Origin: Bacteroides sp. GM023
GTDB lineage: Bacteria; Bacteroidota; Bacteroidia; Bacteroidales; Bacteroidaceae
Reading direction: 5' to 3'
Length of the DNA stretch: 64,000 bases
Assembly: GCF_014750685.1 (NCBI RefSeq)
Contig: NZ_JAAXGE010000002.1
Coordinates: 248,001-312,000 of the forward strand
The position numbers were made by a program, and so were the translations under genes. Shown here in pieces: positions 8,106 through 16,451 of this stretch. A model generated the notes under the pieces. It worked only from the letters and a program-made list of their open reading frames with translations, was not told the DNA's origin and did not search any database. Every line of letters starts with the position of its first letter. Positions within the stretch are counted from its first letter, which is position 1.

Positions 8106-8810
8106 ATGTGGTTAAGTAATTCATCTGTAGGAAGGAAAGTGGTGATGAGCGTTACCGGTATCGCCCTTGTCCTGTTTCTAACATTTCACATGGCGATGAA
8201 CTTGGTTGCAATCATCTCGGCTGATGGTTACAACATGATTTGTGAATTCCTGGGAGCAAACTGGTATGCGTTAGTGGCTACCGCAGGATTGGCTGCTCTT
8301 TTCATCATTCACATCATCTATGCGTTCTGGCTGACAATGCAGAATCGCAGAGCGCGTGGTAGCGAACGCTATGCAGTGACAGACAAGCCTAAAACTGTAG
8401 AGTGGGCTTCGCAGAACATGTTAGTGTTAGGTATTATCGTAATCGTAGGCCTTGGCTTGCACCTCTTCAACTTCTGGGCAAAAATGCAATTGCCTGAACT
8501 GATGCACAACATGGGTATGCACGCTGACACACTGACGCTGGCTTATGCCGCTAACGGTGCTTATCACATCCAGCAGACTTTCTCTTGCCCGGTTTACGTA
8601 GTTCTTTACCTCGTTTGGCTCTTCGCTCTGTGGTTCCACCTGACTCACGGTTTCTGGAGTTCCATGCAATCACTGGGATGGAACAACAAAGTATGGATCG
8701 ACCGTTGGAAATGTATCTCCAACATCTACGCTACAATTGTTGTACTCGGTTTTGCACTCGTAGTAGTGGTATTCTTCGTGAAATCACTGATGTATGGCGG
8801 TGCTTGCTAA
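8106..8810 (+). CDS. frdC: Fumarate reductase / succinate dehydrogenase cytochrome b subunit
   Basis: 234 residues with five hydrophobic membrane segments. Several His residues in or beside them (TFHMAMN, IIHIIYAF, GLHLFNF, WFHLTHGFW) are the expected haem b ligands of a dihaem (B-type) subunit like that of Wolinella. It anchors FrdAB to the inner membrane and takes electrons from menaquinol. First gene of frdCAB (37 bases to frdA). Coding sequence shows strong bias towards a few codons, as in highly expressed genes. In Bacteroides this complex is the terminal step of fumarate respiration that yields succinate. Confidence 0.95.
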   Translation: MWLSNSSVGRKVVMSVTGIALVLFLTFHMAMNLVAIISADGYNMICEFLGANWYALVATAGLAALFIIHIIYAFWLTMQNRRARGSERYAVTDKPKTVEWASQNMLVLGIIVIVGLGLHLFNFWAKMQLPELMHNMGMHADTLTLAYAANGAYHIQQTFSCPVYVVLYLVWLFALWFHLTHGFWSSMQSLGWNNKVWIDRWKCISNIYATIVVLGFALVVVVFFVKSLMYGGAC

Positions 8811-8847
8811 ATAGGATATTGTAAATGATTAAATTGTAAATAATATT

Positions 8848-10827
8848 ATGATCAAGATAGATTCAAAGATTCCGGAAGGCCCAGTGGCTGAGAAATGGAC
8901 TAACTATAAAGCTCACCAGAAATTGGTGAACCCCGCTAACAAGCGTCGTTTGGATATCATCGTTGTGGGTACAGGTTTGGCAGGCGCTTCTGCAGCCGCT
9001 TCACTCGGTGAAATGGGTTTCAGAGTATTCAACTTCTGTATCCAGGACTCTCCGCGCCGTGCACACTCTATCGCTGCACAGGGTGGTATCAATGCTGCAA
9101 AGAATTATCAGAATGACGGTGACTCCGTTTACCGTCTGTTCTACGATACAGTAAAGGGTGGCGACTACCGTGCCCGCGAAGCTAACGTATATCGTCTGGC
9201 TGAAGTATCAAACGCTATCATCGACCAATGCGTAGCTCAAGGTGTTCCTTTTGCCCGCGAATATGGCGGTACACTGGACAACCGTTCTTTCGGTGGCGCT
9301 CAGGTATCCCGTACGTTCTACGCCAGAGGCCAGACCGGTCAGCAGTTGTTGCTGGGTGCTTACTCCGCACTGAGCCGTCAGGTAAACGTAGGTACTGTAA
9401 AACTGTATACCCGTTATGAAATGCAGGACGTTGTCATCGTTGACGGACGTGCCCGCGGTATCATCGCAAAAAACTTAATCACAGGTGAACTGGAACGTTT
9501 CGCCGCTCACGCCGTAGTAATCGCTACCGGTGGTTACGGTAATGCTTACTTCCTGTCTACCAACGCTATGGGCTGTAACTGTACGGCTGCTATCTCTTGC
9601 TACCGCAAGGGTGCTGTATTTGCTAACCCTGCATATGTTCAGATTCACCCGACTTGTATCCCGGTACACGGCGATCAACAGTCAAAACTGACGTTGATGT
9701 CCGAATCTCTCCGTAACGACGGTCGTATCTGGGTTCCGAAGAAGAAAGAAGATGCTGTGAAACTTCAGAAAGGCGAAATCAAAGGAAGTGATATTCCGGA
9801 AGAAGACCGCGACTATTACCTGGAACGCCGCTATCCGGCATTCGGTAACCTGGTTCCACGTGACGTTGCCAGCCGTGCAGCTAAAGAACGTTGCGACGCA
9901 GGTTTCGGTGTGAACAACACAGGCTTGGCCGTATTCCTCGACTTCTCTGAAGCTATCGGTCGTCTGGGCATTGATGTCGTTCTTCAACGTTATGGCAACC
10001 TCTTCGATATGTACGAGGAAATCACTGACGTGAATCCGGGCGAACTGGCAAAAGAAATCAGTGGTGTGAAATATTACAACCCGATGATGATTTATCCGGC
10101 TATCCACTATACAATGGGTGGTATCTGGGTAGACTACGAACTGCAAACTACCATCAAGGGTCTGTTCGCCATCGGTGAGTGTAACTTCTCTGACCACGGT
10201 GCCAACCGTCTTGGTGCTTCTGCATTAATGCAAGGTTTGGCTGACGGCTATTTCGTATTGCCTTACACAATCCAAAACTATCTGGCTGATCAGATTACTG
10301 TTCCCCGTTTCTCCATAGATCTTCCTGAATTTGCTGAAGCAGAAAAGGCTGTTCAAGCTAAGATTGATAAGTTCATGAAGATTCAGGGTAAAGAATCGGT
10401 TGATTCCATCCACAAGAAACTGGGTCACATCATGTGGGAATACATGGGTATGGGACGTACAGCAGAAGGTTTGAAGGAAGGTATCGCCAAACTGAAAGAA
10501 ATCCGCAAGGAATTCGAAACTAACCTGTTTATCCCTGGCTCTAAAGAAGGTATGAACGTAGAGCTTGACAAAGCAATCCGTTTGTACGACTTCATCACTA
10601 TGGGTGAGCTTGTTGCTTACGACGCATTGAACCGTGACGAAAGTTGTGGTGGTCACTTCCGTGAAGAATACCAGACTGAAGAAGGAGAAGCATTACGCGA
10701 TGACGCAAACTTCTTCTACGTAGCTTGCTGGGAATATCAGGGTGACGATGAAAAGGCTCCGGTATTGTACAAAGAACCGTTGGTTTACGAAGCTATCAAG
10801 GTTCAGACTCGTAACTACAAGAGCTAA
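8848..10827 (+). CDS. frdA: Fumarate reductase / succinate dehydrogenase flavoprotein subunit
   Basis: 659 residues. Rossmann motif [17 protein letters not shown] at about residues 40-55 binds [16 protein letters not shown] contains the His to which FAD is covalently attached. The substrate site is marked by [15 protein letters not shown] and by [19 protein letters not shown]. Length and motifs agree with the epsilonproteobacterial/Bacteroides type. Reduces fumarate to succinate on the cytoplasmic face, with electrons from FrdB. Middle gene of the operon; 36 bases separate it from frdB. No defects seen. Confidence 0.97.
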   Translation: MIKIDSKIPEGPVAEKWTNYKAHQKLVNPANKRRLDIIVVGTGLAGASAAASLGEMGFRVFNFCIQDSPRRAHSIAAQGGINAAKNYQNDGDSVYRLFYDTVKGGDYRAREANVYRLAEVSNAIIDQCVAQGVPFAREYGGTLDNRSFGGAQVSRTFYARGQTGQQLLLGAYSALSRQVNVGTVKLYTRYEMQDVVIVDGRARGIIAKNLITGELERFAAHAVVIATGGYGNAYFLSTNAMGCNCTAAISCYRKGAVFANPAYVQIHPTCIPVHGDQQSKLTLMSESLRNDGRIWVPKKKEDAVKLQKGEIKGSDIPEEDRDYYLERRYPAFGNLVPRDVASRAAKERCDAGFGVNNTGLAVFLDFSEAIGRLGIDVVLQRYGNLFDMYEEITDVNPGELAKEISGVKYYNPMMIYPAIHYTMGGIWVDYELQTTIKGLFAIGECNFSDHGANRLGASALMQGLADGYFVLPYTIQNYLADQITVPRFSIDLPEFAEAEKAVQAKIDKFMKIQGKESVDSIHKKLGHIMWEYMGMGRTAEGLKEGIAKLKEIRKEFETNLFIPGSKEGMNVELDKAIRLYDFITMGELVAYDALNRDESCGGHFREEYQTEEGEALRDDANFFYVACWEYQGDDEKAPVLYKEPLVYEAIKVQTRNYKS

Positions 10828-10863
10828 TTGGCGAAGTTAAACATTAAAAAGAATTAGAAGAAA

Positions 10864-11619
10864 ATGGATAAAAATATATCATTTACACTGAAGGTATGGC
10901 GTCAAGCCGGTCCAAAAGCTAAAGGTGCTTTTGAAACCTATTCAATGAAAGATATCTCAGGTGATACTTCATTCCTCGAAATGCTGGATATCCTGAACGA
11001 ACAGATAATCAGTGGCGGAAAAGAACCTATCGTATTCGACCATGACTGTCGCGAAGGTATCTGCGGTATGTGTTCCTTGTACATCAACGGACATCCTCAC
11101 GGCCCTGCAACAGGTGCTACTACTTGCCAGATTTATATGCGTCGTTTCAACGATGGTGACACTATCACTGTTGAGCCTTGGCGTTCGGCAGGTTTCCCTG
11201 TTATCAAGGACTTGATGGTAGACCGTACTGCTTATGACAAGATTATGCAGGCTGGTGGTTACGTAAGCGTCCGCACAGGTGCTCCTCAGGATGCCAACGC
11301 TATCCTGATTCCAAAACCTATCGCTGACGAAGCTATGGATGCTGCCGCTTGTATCGGTTGTGGCGCTTGTGCCGCTGCATGTAAGAATGGTTCTGCTATG
11401 TTGTTCGTTTCTGCAAAAGTTAGCCAGTTGAACTTGCTTCCGCAAGGTAAACCGGAAGCTTTGCGTCGTGCAAAAGCTATGTTGTCCAAGATGGACGAAC
11501 TGGGCTTCGGTAACTGTACAAACACTCGTGCTTGTGAAGCTGAATGTCCGAAGAACATCTCTATCAGCAACATCGCCCGCCTGAACCGTGACTTCATTAT
11601 TGCAAAATTGAAAGATTAG
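10864..11619 (+). CDS. frdB: Fumarate reductase / succinate dehydrogenase iron-sulfur subunit
   Basis: 251 residues. The N-terminal half is a plant-type ferredoxin fold with 2Fe-2S ligands in [17 protein letters not shown]. The C-terminal half has the two cysteine sets [14 protein letters not shown] and [14 protein letters not shown] for the 4Fe-4S and 3Fe-4S clusters. It relays electrons from cytochrome b (FrdC) to FAD (FrdA). Last gene of the operon; a strong terminator follows at 11664. Confidence 0.97.
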   Translation: MDKNISFTLKVWRQAGPKAKGAFETYSMKDISGDTSFLEMLDILNEQIISGGKEPIVFDHDCREGICGMCSLYINGHPHGPATGATTCQIYMRRFNDGDTITVEPWRSAGFPVIKDLMVDRTAYDKIMQAGGYVSVRTGAPQDANAILIPKPIADEAMDAAACIGCGACAAACKNGSAMLFVSAKVSQLNLLPQGKPEALRRAKAMLSKMDELGFGNCTNTRACEAECPKNISISNIARLNRDFIIAKLKD

Positions 11620-11663
11620 AAACTGCTAGGTTTTGGTACGAGAGACAATTTGATTAATGACAG

Positions 11664-11700
11664 AATCCCCTGCCGGCTTGCCGACAGGGGATTTCTTTTA
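11664..11700 (+). terminator. Terminator of frdCAB
   Basis: 13-bp stem with one mismatch (AATCCCCTGCCGG / CCGACAGGGGATT), 4-base loop, then TCTTTTA. It also serves the convergent AraC gene, whose stop codon is 14 bases away. Confidence 0.85.
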
Positions 11701-11713
11701 TCAACGAATTATA

Positions 11714-12553
11714 TTATGAGCTCTTTTTTCCGCGCAAGTTACGAGGAGAAGCTCCAAAGGATTTTTTACAGAAATTGGAGAAGTGTGGTAGTGATTCAAA
11801 GCCGTACTTATAGCATATTTCAGAGAGTGTGCAGTCAGAGTGATGTATGTCGTCCAGAATGCCTTCTTTACGCCGCGCCTGCATCCATTCATATACGGGT
11901 TCGTGGAAAACATGATTGAAGATACGACGAAAGGTACTGACAGTATATCCACCCAGTTGGGCTAATTCTTCTACTGTCTTCACTTTCTTATAATTCTGAA
12001 TTACGAAGCACTGAAAACTGTTAGTATATTTAGCAAGTGAATGTACCAGACTAGAAAGATCGTAATCGGAATAATAGTAACCTAATACGAACGCCAATTC
12101 TTTCCGCTTTAAAGAAAGCAGGTCTCTACATATCTTGTTTTCCTTCAGATAGGTAATAGAACTATCTAAAAAGGATTGTAATTCAGGTACTATTTTTAAT
12201 GGAGAATAAATAAGCGGTGGAGAAACGTCTTTCATGATATGGTTGAAACGAAAGTCACAAAACATCTCCGGTTGAATGAAACGATAATAGATGCATTCAC
12301 ATTCAGTCATAGCAAGCATCTCAAACTTTGACCCGATAGCCTGAAGAATAAACTCCCCTTCTCTAAGCATCGTACCTGCATATTCCTGACTATTAACCAG
12401 CATTTCTCCCTTTAGCAGAAAAAAGATGAAATTCTCATCACACCTTTGAGCAGATCTATGGAATCCTCGTTGGTGGATGATATGGGTTATAGCATTCCCC
12501 ACTGCTTTCGGGCAGTTTTGACAGTCCCAGGTTCCTTGACAGATAGATGACAT
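11714..12553 (-). CDS. AraC family regulator with four-Cys cupin-like sensor domain (paralogue)
   Basis: 279 residues, same design as the protein at 7113-7985: Cys 5, 11, 14 and 38 with identical spacing C-x5-C-x2-C-x23-C, then a cupin-like stretch (FLLKGEMLVNSQEYAG...FILQAIGSKFEML), then an AraC double HTH (TVEELAQLGGYTVSTFRRIF, LSEICYKYGFESLPHFSNFC). It is convergent with frdB and lies downstream of, and in line with, the fimbrillin operon, but has its own promoter. It could control either neighbour. The order AraC - frdCAB - AraC is an unusual bracket. Confidence 0.85.
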   Translation of the reverse strand: MSSICQGTWDCQNCPKAVGNAITHIIHQRGFHRSAQRCDENFIFFLLKGEMLVNSQEYAGTMLREGEFILQAIGSKFEMLAMTECECIYYRFIQPEMFCDFRFNHIMKDVSPPLIYSPLKIVPELQSFLDSSITYLKENKICRDLLSLKRKELAFVLGYYYSDYDLSSLVHSLAKYTNSFQCFVIQNYKKVKTVEELAQLGGYTVSTFRRIFNHVFHEPVYEWMQARRKEGILDDIHHSDCTLSEICYKYGFESLPHFSNFCKKSFGASPRNLRGKKSS

Positions 12554-12588
12554 ATGTTTGCCTTGTTTGAATTTGTTTATGCTCTCGG

Positions 12589-12596
12589 CAAAAATA
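12589..12596 (-). promoter_or_regulatory. -7 box of the second AraC regulator
   Basis: Minus-strand TATTTTTG fits TAnnTTTG and lies 35 bases before the ATG. Confidence 0.5.
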
Positions 12597-12655
12597 TATG
12601 AAATCTTTTATATAGCCATAAAAAAAGGAAGAAATATGAAAATAGGTTGTATGAA

Positions 12656-12689
12656 AATCCTGATTCTTCTATTCCGAAAAATCAGGATT
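12656..12689 (-). terminator. Likely terminator of the fimbrillin operon
   Basis: AATCCTGATT and AATCAGGATT form a 10-bp stem with a 14-base loop; on the minus strand TTTTCAT follows. It sits between the fimbrillin stop codon and the AraC promoter. Confidence 0.5.
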
Positions 12690-12760
12690 CATTTATGTTA
12701 CAAAATATTGCCTCCTACGACTAGAAATATATAATTAATAGTCTTTAGTTTCTTAATAGA

Positions 12761-13738
12761 TTATATAACCTTATCAGTATCAACATTTGTAGCACCATCC
12801 TTAGGAGACCAAGCATCTTCCAATGTTCCAGAGACCTTAAGTTCATCACCAGCTTTGAGTAATAGAGTATAAACGTATTTTTCACCAGCAGCCCATGTCC
12901 CTGAAAGCTTAGCAGTTTTTATACCAGACTTAAATATTTCAACATTATCTTTCGTAGCAGAGAATGTGACTTCCACAATAGTTTCATTAAGCACCTGCGG
13001 CATCAGAATCATCAATTGATCTGTAGCTTCCAATGTTTTAGCAGCTTCATCGCCTCCAACAAAAACATTATTATCAGTAAGTTTTATCGAATAGTCAGCT
13101 AATGGAGTATCTTCAGTAGTCCAACCCCCACCTTCATAACTATATGAACCAGAAGTTTTTAAATCCTTAAAAGTAATATTAGTTACTGTATATTCGACAT
13201 TTTTATCATCGCCTTTCAATTTAAACACAACCTGAGTCAAAGCATGTTTAAATGCTAAAGAAACAGCATTAGCACTCTTAACTTGGTTTTCTAATTTAGC
13301 AATAAGAAAATCAACTTGACTAGCAATTGTATTATCTACTGCATACGTAACTGTGGGATATCCTCCATCAGCCGGATAGGTATAATTTTTGGAAGCAGGC
13401 AACTCCGATGGACTATATCCAAAGAAAACAACCTTTCCATCAGAAGGCCAATAAAACTTCTTTGCATCTTTTTCAATCCAATTGGTTTGATCAGTACTTG
13501 TAAAAGAACCATCAAGAATGTTAAGTCCTATTACTGAAGCACTATATGCATCCGCAGTATACGCATAACCAAATGCTCTAAACTCTGCAAATTGATTAGT
13601 GACCATAGGTGTAGCTCTTGTCACAGCAGATGTTCCCATCTTTATCTCAGCTTTCTGCCCTGCATTTTCAAACTCTTCATTCTGTGAGCAACTCGTAATT
13701 GCCAAAGCAGCTGTTACTGCCAATAAAATCTTTTTCAT
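12761..13738 (-). CDS. Fimbrillin family lipoprotein (Mfa/Fim-like subunit)
   Basis: 325 residues. Signal peptide with lipobox LAITSCSQ gives an N-terminal lipidated Cys. The following segment (GTSAVTRATPMVTNQFAEFRAFGYAY) and FYWPSDGKVVFFGYSP are typical of Bacteroides fimbrillin-family proteins, whose precursors are trimmed by an Arg-gingipain-like protease after export and polymerise by donor strand exchange. Likely a structural or accessory pilin on the cell surface. Last gene of a three-gene operon (DUF3575 protein, DUF5119 protein, fimbrillin); 50 bases separate it from the gene before. Family well supported; whether it is stalk, tip or anchor is not visible. Confidence 0.85.
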   Translation of the reverse strand: MKKILLAVTAALAITSCSQNEEFENAGQKAEIKMGTSAVTRATPMVTNQFAEFRAFGYAYTADAYSASVIGLNILDGSFTSTDQTNWIEKDAKKFYWPSDGKVVFFGYSPSELPASKNYTYPADGGYPTVTYAVDNTIASQVDFLIAKLENQVKSANAVSLAFKHALTQVVFKLKGDDKNVEYTVTNITFKDLKTSGSYSYEGGGWTTEDTPLADYSIKLTDNNVFVGGDEAAKTLEATDQLMILMPQVLNETIVEVTFSATKDNVEIFKSGIKTAKLSGTWAAGEKYVYTLLLKAGDELKVSGTLEDAWSPKDGATNVDTDKVI

Positions 13739-13788
13739 AACTATATTTTTTAAAGTTTATAATATTGTCATATTCTTCTTATACCATA

Positions 13789-14790
13789 TTAACCTACGGG
13801 CAACTCAACATTGCCTCCATTTTCCCAGTCGTCAACGCCCCCTTCAAATCCTCCACCTCCATCAGGATTTGGTGGTATTTCTGGCTTTTCTACCTCTATT
13901 TCATCATTAGGCGGTAGTACTATTTCTGTTGGTGGTTTCAACTTTCCATCCTCGCCTGTTCCAATATCTTCAAGCGTATCTATTATTTCAGTAATATCAA
14001 TAGTTGCTTCTTGCACCGTATTGTCTGTTTTGATAAATCTTAAAACCAGCATAATATCACCTTTTCCACGGGAAGCTACACCTTTTGATATTGTCATCTT
14101 CATCGGCACCGACATTTCCTTTGCCTGCTTGAAAGCCGTAAAATACGCTATAACTTTATCACCATCCTTCTTTCCCTCAAAAAAAATAGGCTGTGACGAG
14201 TTCACTCCGTAACCTTTGCCTAGACAGTAGCAATCTGATAATCCTCTAATACACCCCACAATTGATGCCACATATTCCAATCCTTTAACCTCTACCGCAA
14301 AAGAATATTTCTTCACCACCGATTTCAACTTCCATGCCAAGTAAAGCACCTCTTCACTCTTCTTTATATTCAGTTCATCAATGTTCAACACATACAACGA
14401 ATCCGGCGACCAAACCATTTCTTCTGTTCCGGCTATACCTAAACCATTGCAGTGTCCCGTGTAAGCTTCTATCGTTCCATAGGACTCTTCTCCCCTGATT
14501 CTTACATATTCCGTATTATAGTTGTATGCTACTACCGAATATCGTCCCGGAGGAACTTTCATTTCTCCACCTCGTACTGAAAGATACCTGTCCACCTTCT
14601 TCCCTTCACCATCCTTCGGGTAAAATATAACCCGAACCCCTTCTGGCAATTTATCCGTCACTCCATCCCAATCCAACGATATTTCCACTCCACTCACAGG
14701 ATAATCGTCCAATATATCACGACGGCTACATCCCGCCAGCATTAGCAATGAGGACAGAAGCACAAGAAGCATATATCTTGTCTTTCGCAT
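13789..14790 (-). CDS. DUF5119-type fimbrial operon lipoprotein
   Basis: 333 residues. Lipobox LMLAGCSR follows a clear signal peptide. The first domain (VSGVEISLDWDG...GVRVIFYPKDGEG...PPGRYSVVAYNYNTEYV) is the DUF5119 pattern regularly encoded beside Bacteroides fimbrillins. The C-terminus is rich in Pro, Gly, Asp and Glu (NPDGGGGFEGGVDDWENG). Probably an assembly or anchoring component of the pilus; precise role unknown. 7 bases separate it from the DUF3575 gene, so the two are co-transcribed. Confidence 0.75.
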   Translation of the reverse strand: MRKTRYMLLVLLSSLLMLAGCSRRDILDDYPVSGVEISLDWDGVTDKLPEGVRVIFYPKDGEGKKVDRYLSVRGGEMKVPPGRYSVVAYNYNTEYVRIRGEESYGTIEAYTGHCNGLGIAGTEEMVWSPDSLYVLNIDELNIKKSEEVLYLAWKLKSVVKKYSFAVEVKGLEYVASIVGCIRGLSDCYCLGKGYGVNSSQPIFFEGKKDGDKVIAYFTAFKQAKEMSVPMKMTISKGVASRGKGDIMLVLRFIKTDNTVQEATIDITEIIDTLEDIGTGEDGKLKPPTEIVLPPNDEIEVEKPEIPPNPDGGGGFEGGVDDWENGGNVELPVG

Positions 14791-14797
14791 AACGTCA

Positions 14798-16066
14798 CTA
14801 CCTCCTCGTTGTTATCAGCCACACCAAAGACACTTTCGCCTTGGTAGGACCAATAAAGTTATAACGCCCACTGTTTGTCCATACAATATCCCCCTCGTAA
14901 GGAGTATATTTCTTATATTCTGTTGCCAAATATCCGATGCCCAAACTGAATTCAAGAGAAAAATGTCGCGCCAGTTGCCGTGCATACCCGTAAGTGACTC
15001 CCGCAGCTCCATAATATTTTCCCTGATAACCATCTCCCCGCATTTGAAAATCATAGATTCCTCCTTCAGCATACAGTCCGATGAAATGTCCGGTCAATCG
15101 GTTGCGTTTCCGACGATTGCCCAACCAACAACGCCCTTCTACACCTCCCGAAAGAAGTTGATAGCAGAAATCATGTTTACTATTCAACCACCACGGACAT
15201 TTATATTCAGCGTTCAAAGACCATCTCTTGCCTACCGGAATCTCCACTTCTATATTCGGCGCCAAAGCCAAATCATATAGCAAATTATTCTTTATAGCAA
15301 GCAACGTCTTATCTTTTACCGGTTCTTCTGTCTCCGATACGACCACCTCACAGGCCTGTGTCTTTTCCCTCTCACTCACAGACTTATCAAGTCGACAATT
15401 CGGAAGCGCATCTTCCTGTTTTGAAACCGACAAAACGGAGACAGAAGATACCGGTTCAGAACTTTCCCTAATTATTCCTGAATTTACCCCGACAATTGTA
15501 ATTATAGACCGCCTCAACCTGGGAAATATATTGTGAACAAGGTATTTGTAAGCAATCCCTTGATTCAACTTGCGTAATAAGTACTTTCGTTTTACAATAT
15601 CATCCTTATGATAATCAATCAACATCAGTACTTCTTCCCGATCCGGCAAATTAGTATCAGTAACCAGTAGTTTACGAAACTCTGACCAATCTTCCCCTTC
15701 CGATACTAAATGAACTTTATCAATCTCTACGCTATAACGCTTTAAAAACTCTCTTATCGAATTATTTCTTTTATTAGCTAAACCCTTATTATAGATCTTA
15801 TCACCGTCAGGAGATACATAAGTGACAACATTCACCCCATCAACAGCTTTCATATCCAAATTAGCGAACAAAGAGTCCAACGAATTAATTGCCTGATTAT
15901 TATTCCCATAACAGGAATTCACTCTCGTATCGTCTACGTCAAAATATATTGCAATCCGACAAATCGTATCATCTGTAGCCGTTAAAAATGGAATCGCAGC
16001 ATATACATTTCCCAAAAGGCCTGATAACGTTACAAGAATAGCCAATATACCGATACGATGTTCCAT
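14798..16066 (-). CDS. DUF3575-type outer membrane protein of the fimbrial operon
   Basis: 422 residues. Signal peptide, then an OmpA-like N-terminal half (IYFDVDDTRVNSCYGNNNQAINSLDSLF, then VNVVTYVSPDGDKIYNKGLANKRNNSI, which matches the phrase in which OmpA-like domains hold their helix). After a linker (residues 205-250), the C-terminal half is a DUF3575 beta-barrel (AIKNNLLYDLALAPNIEVEIPVGKRWSLNAEYKCPWW, ending in alternating aromatic strands). First gene of the fimbrillin operon. Members of this family accompany Bacteroides fimbriae; a role in anchoring or export at the outer membrane is inferred. Confidence 0.75.
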   Translation of the reverse strand: MEHRIGILAILVTLSGLLGNVYAAIPFLTATDDTICRIAIYFDVDDTRVNSCYGNNNQAINSLDSLFANLDMKAVDGVNVVTYVSPDGDKIYNKGLANKRNNSIREFLKRYSVEIDKVHLVSEGEDWSEFRKLLVTDTNLPDREEVLMLIDYHKDDIVKRKYLLRKLNQGIAYKYLVHNIFPRLRRSIITIVGVNSGIIRESSEPVSSVSVLSVSKQEDALPNCRLDKSVSEREKTQACEVVVSETEEPVKDKTLLAIKNNLLYDLALAPNIEVEIPVGKRWSLNAEYKCPWWLNSKHDFCYQLLSGGVEGRCWLGNRRKRNRLTGHFIGLYAEGGIYDFQMRGDGYQGKYYGAAGVTYGYARQLARHFSLEFSLGIGYLATEYKKYTPYEGDIVWTNSGRYNFIGPTKAKVSLVWLITTRR

Positions 16067-16085
16067 AGTTGTTCGCTTCTATGAA

Positions 16086-16093
16086 CAAATATA
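16086..16093 (-). promoter_or_regulatory. -7 box of the fimbrillin operon
   Basis: Minus-strand TATATTTG, about 20 bases before the ATG at 16066. No clear -33 partner, which would fit an activator-dependent promoter. Confidence 0.5.
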
Positions 16094-16373
16094 GAAGTTA
16101 AAATATAAATAAAATCATACTTAAAGGACAAAATACAGGGTATGAAAGGTTCTGTGAAACGATTGAAACGAATTCGCAAGTTTGAGAGATATTTACGAAT
16201 GAACAAATGGAAAAAAGTGCAGATAATAAACCAAAAACATAACTTTTACATACTAACATCCGTGCGTCAAACCAATTTGGTATAAAAAAGGACTCAAAAA
16301 AGAATAAAAGTCTGCATTTACTTACATTATGATATTAAACATATCTTTTTATCGTATAATACAGCGCATAATA

Positions 16374-16406
16374 TTGACCATATGTCAAAGCAATCCTTTA
16401 TCTTTG
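16374..16406 (+). promoter_or_regulatory. Promoter of the carboxyltransferase gene
   Basis: TTG at 16374-16376, 22 bases, TATCTTTG at 16399-16406; ATG at 16452. Confidence 0.6.
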
Positions 16407-16451
16407 TATATGTGAAGTTAACCGTAGAAAAAACCTTTAATACTGATTACA

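Larger units (their letters stand above)
16067..16451. other. Divergent intergenic region, 385 bp
   Basis: Holds the fimbrial promoter on the left and the carboxyltransferase promoter on the right. The AT-rich middle shows no open frame, strong hairpin or repeat that I can support. Confidence 0.5.

Noticed and set aside
9682-10656. Two long minus-strand frames opposite frdA
   Set aside because: Result of the strong codon bias of frdA; no start context or domain.
11650-11919. Plus-strand frame after frdB
   Set aside because: Spans the frdCAB terminator and is antisense to the AraC gene.
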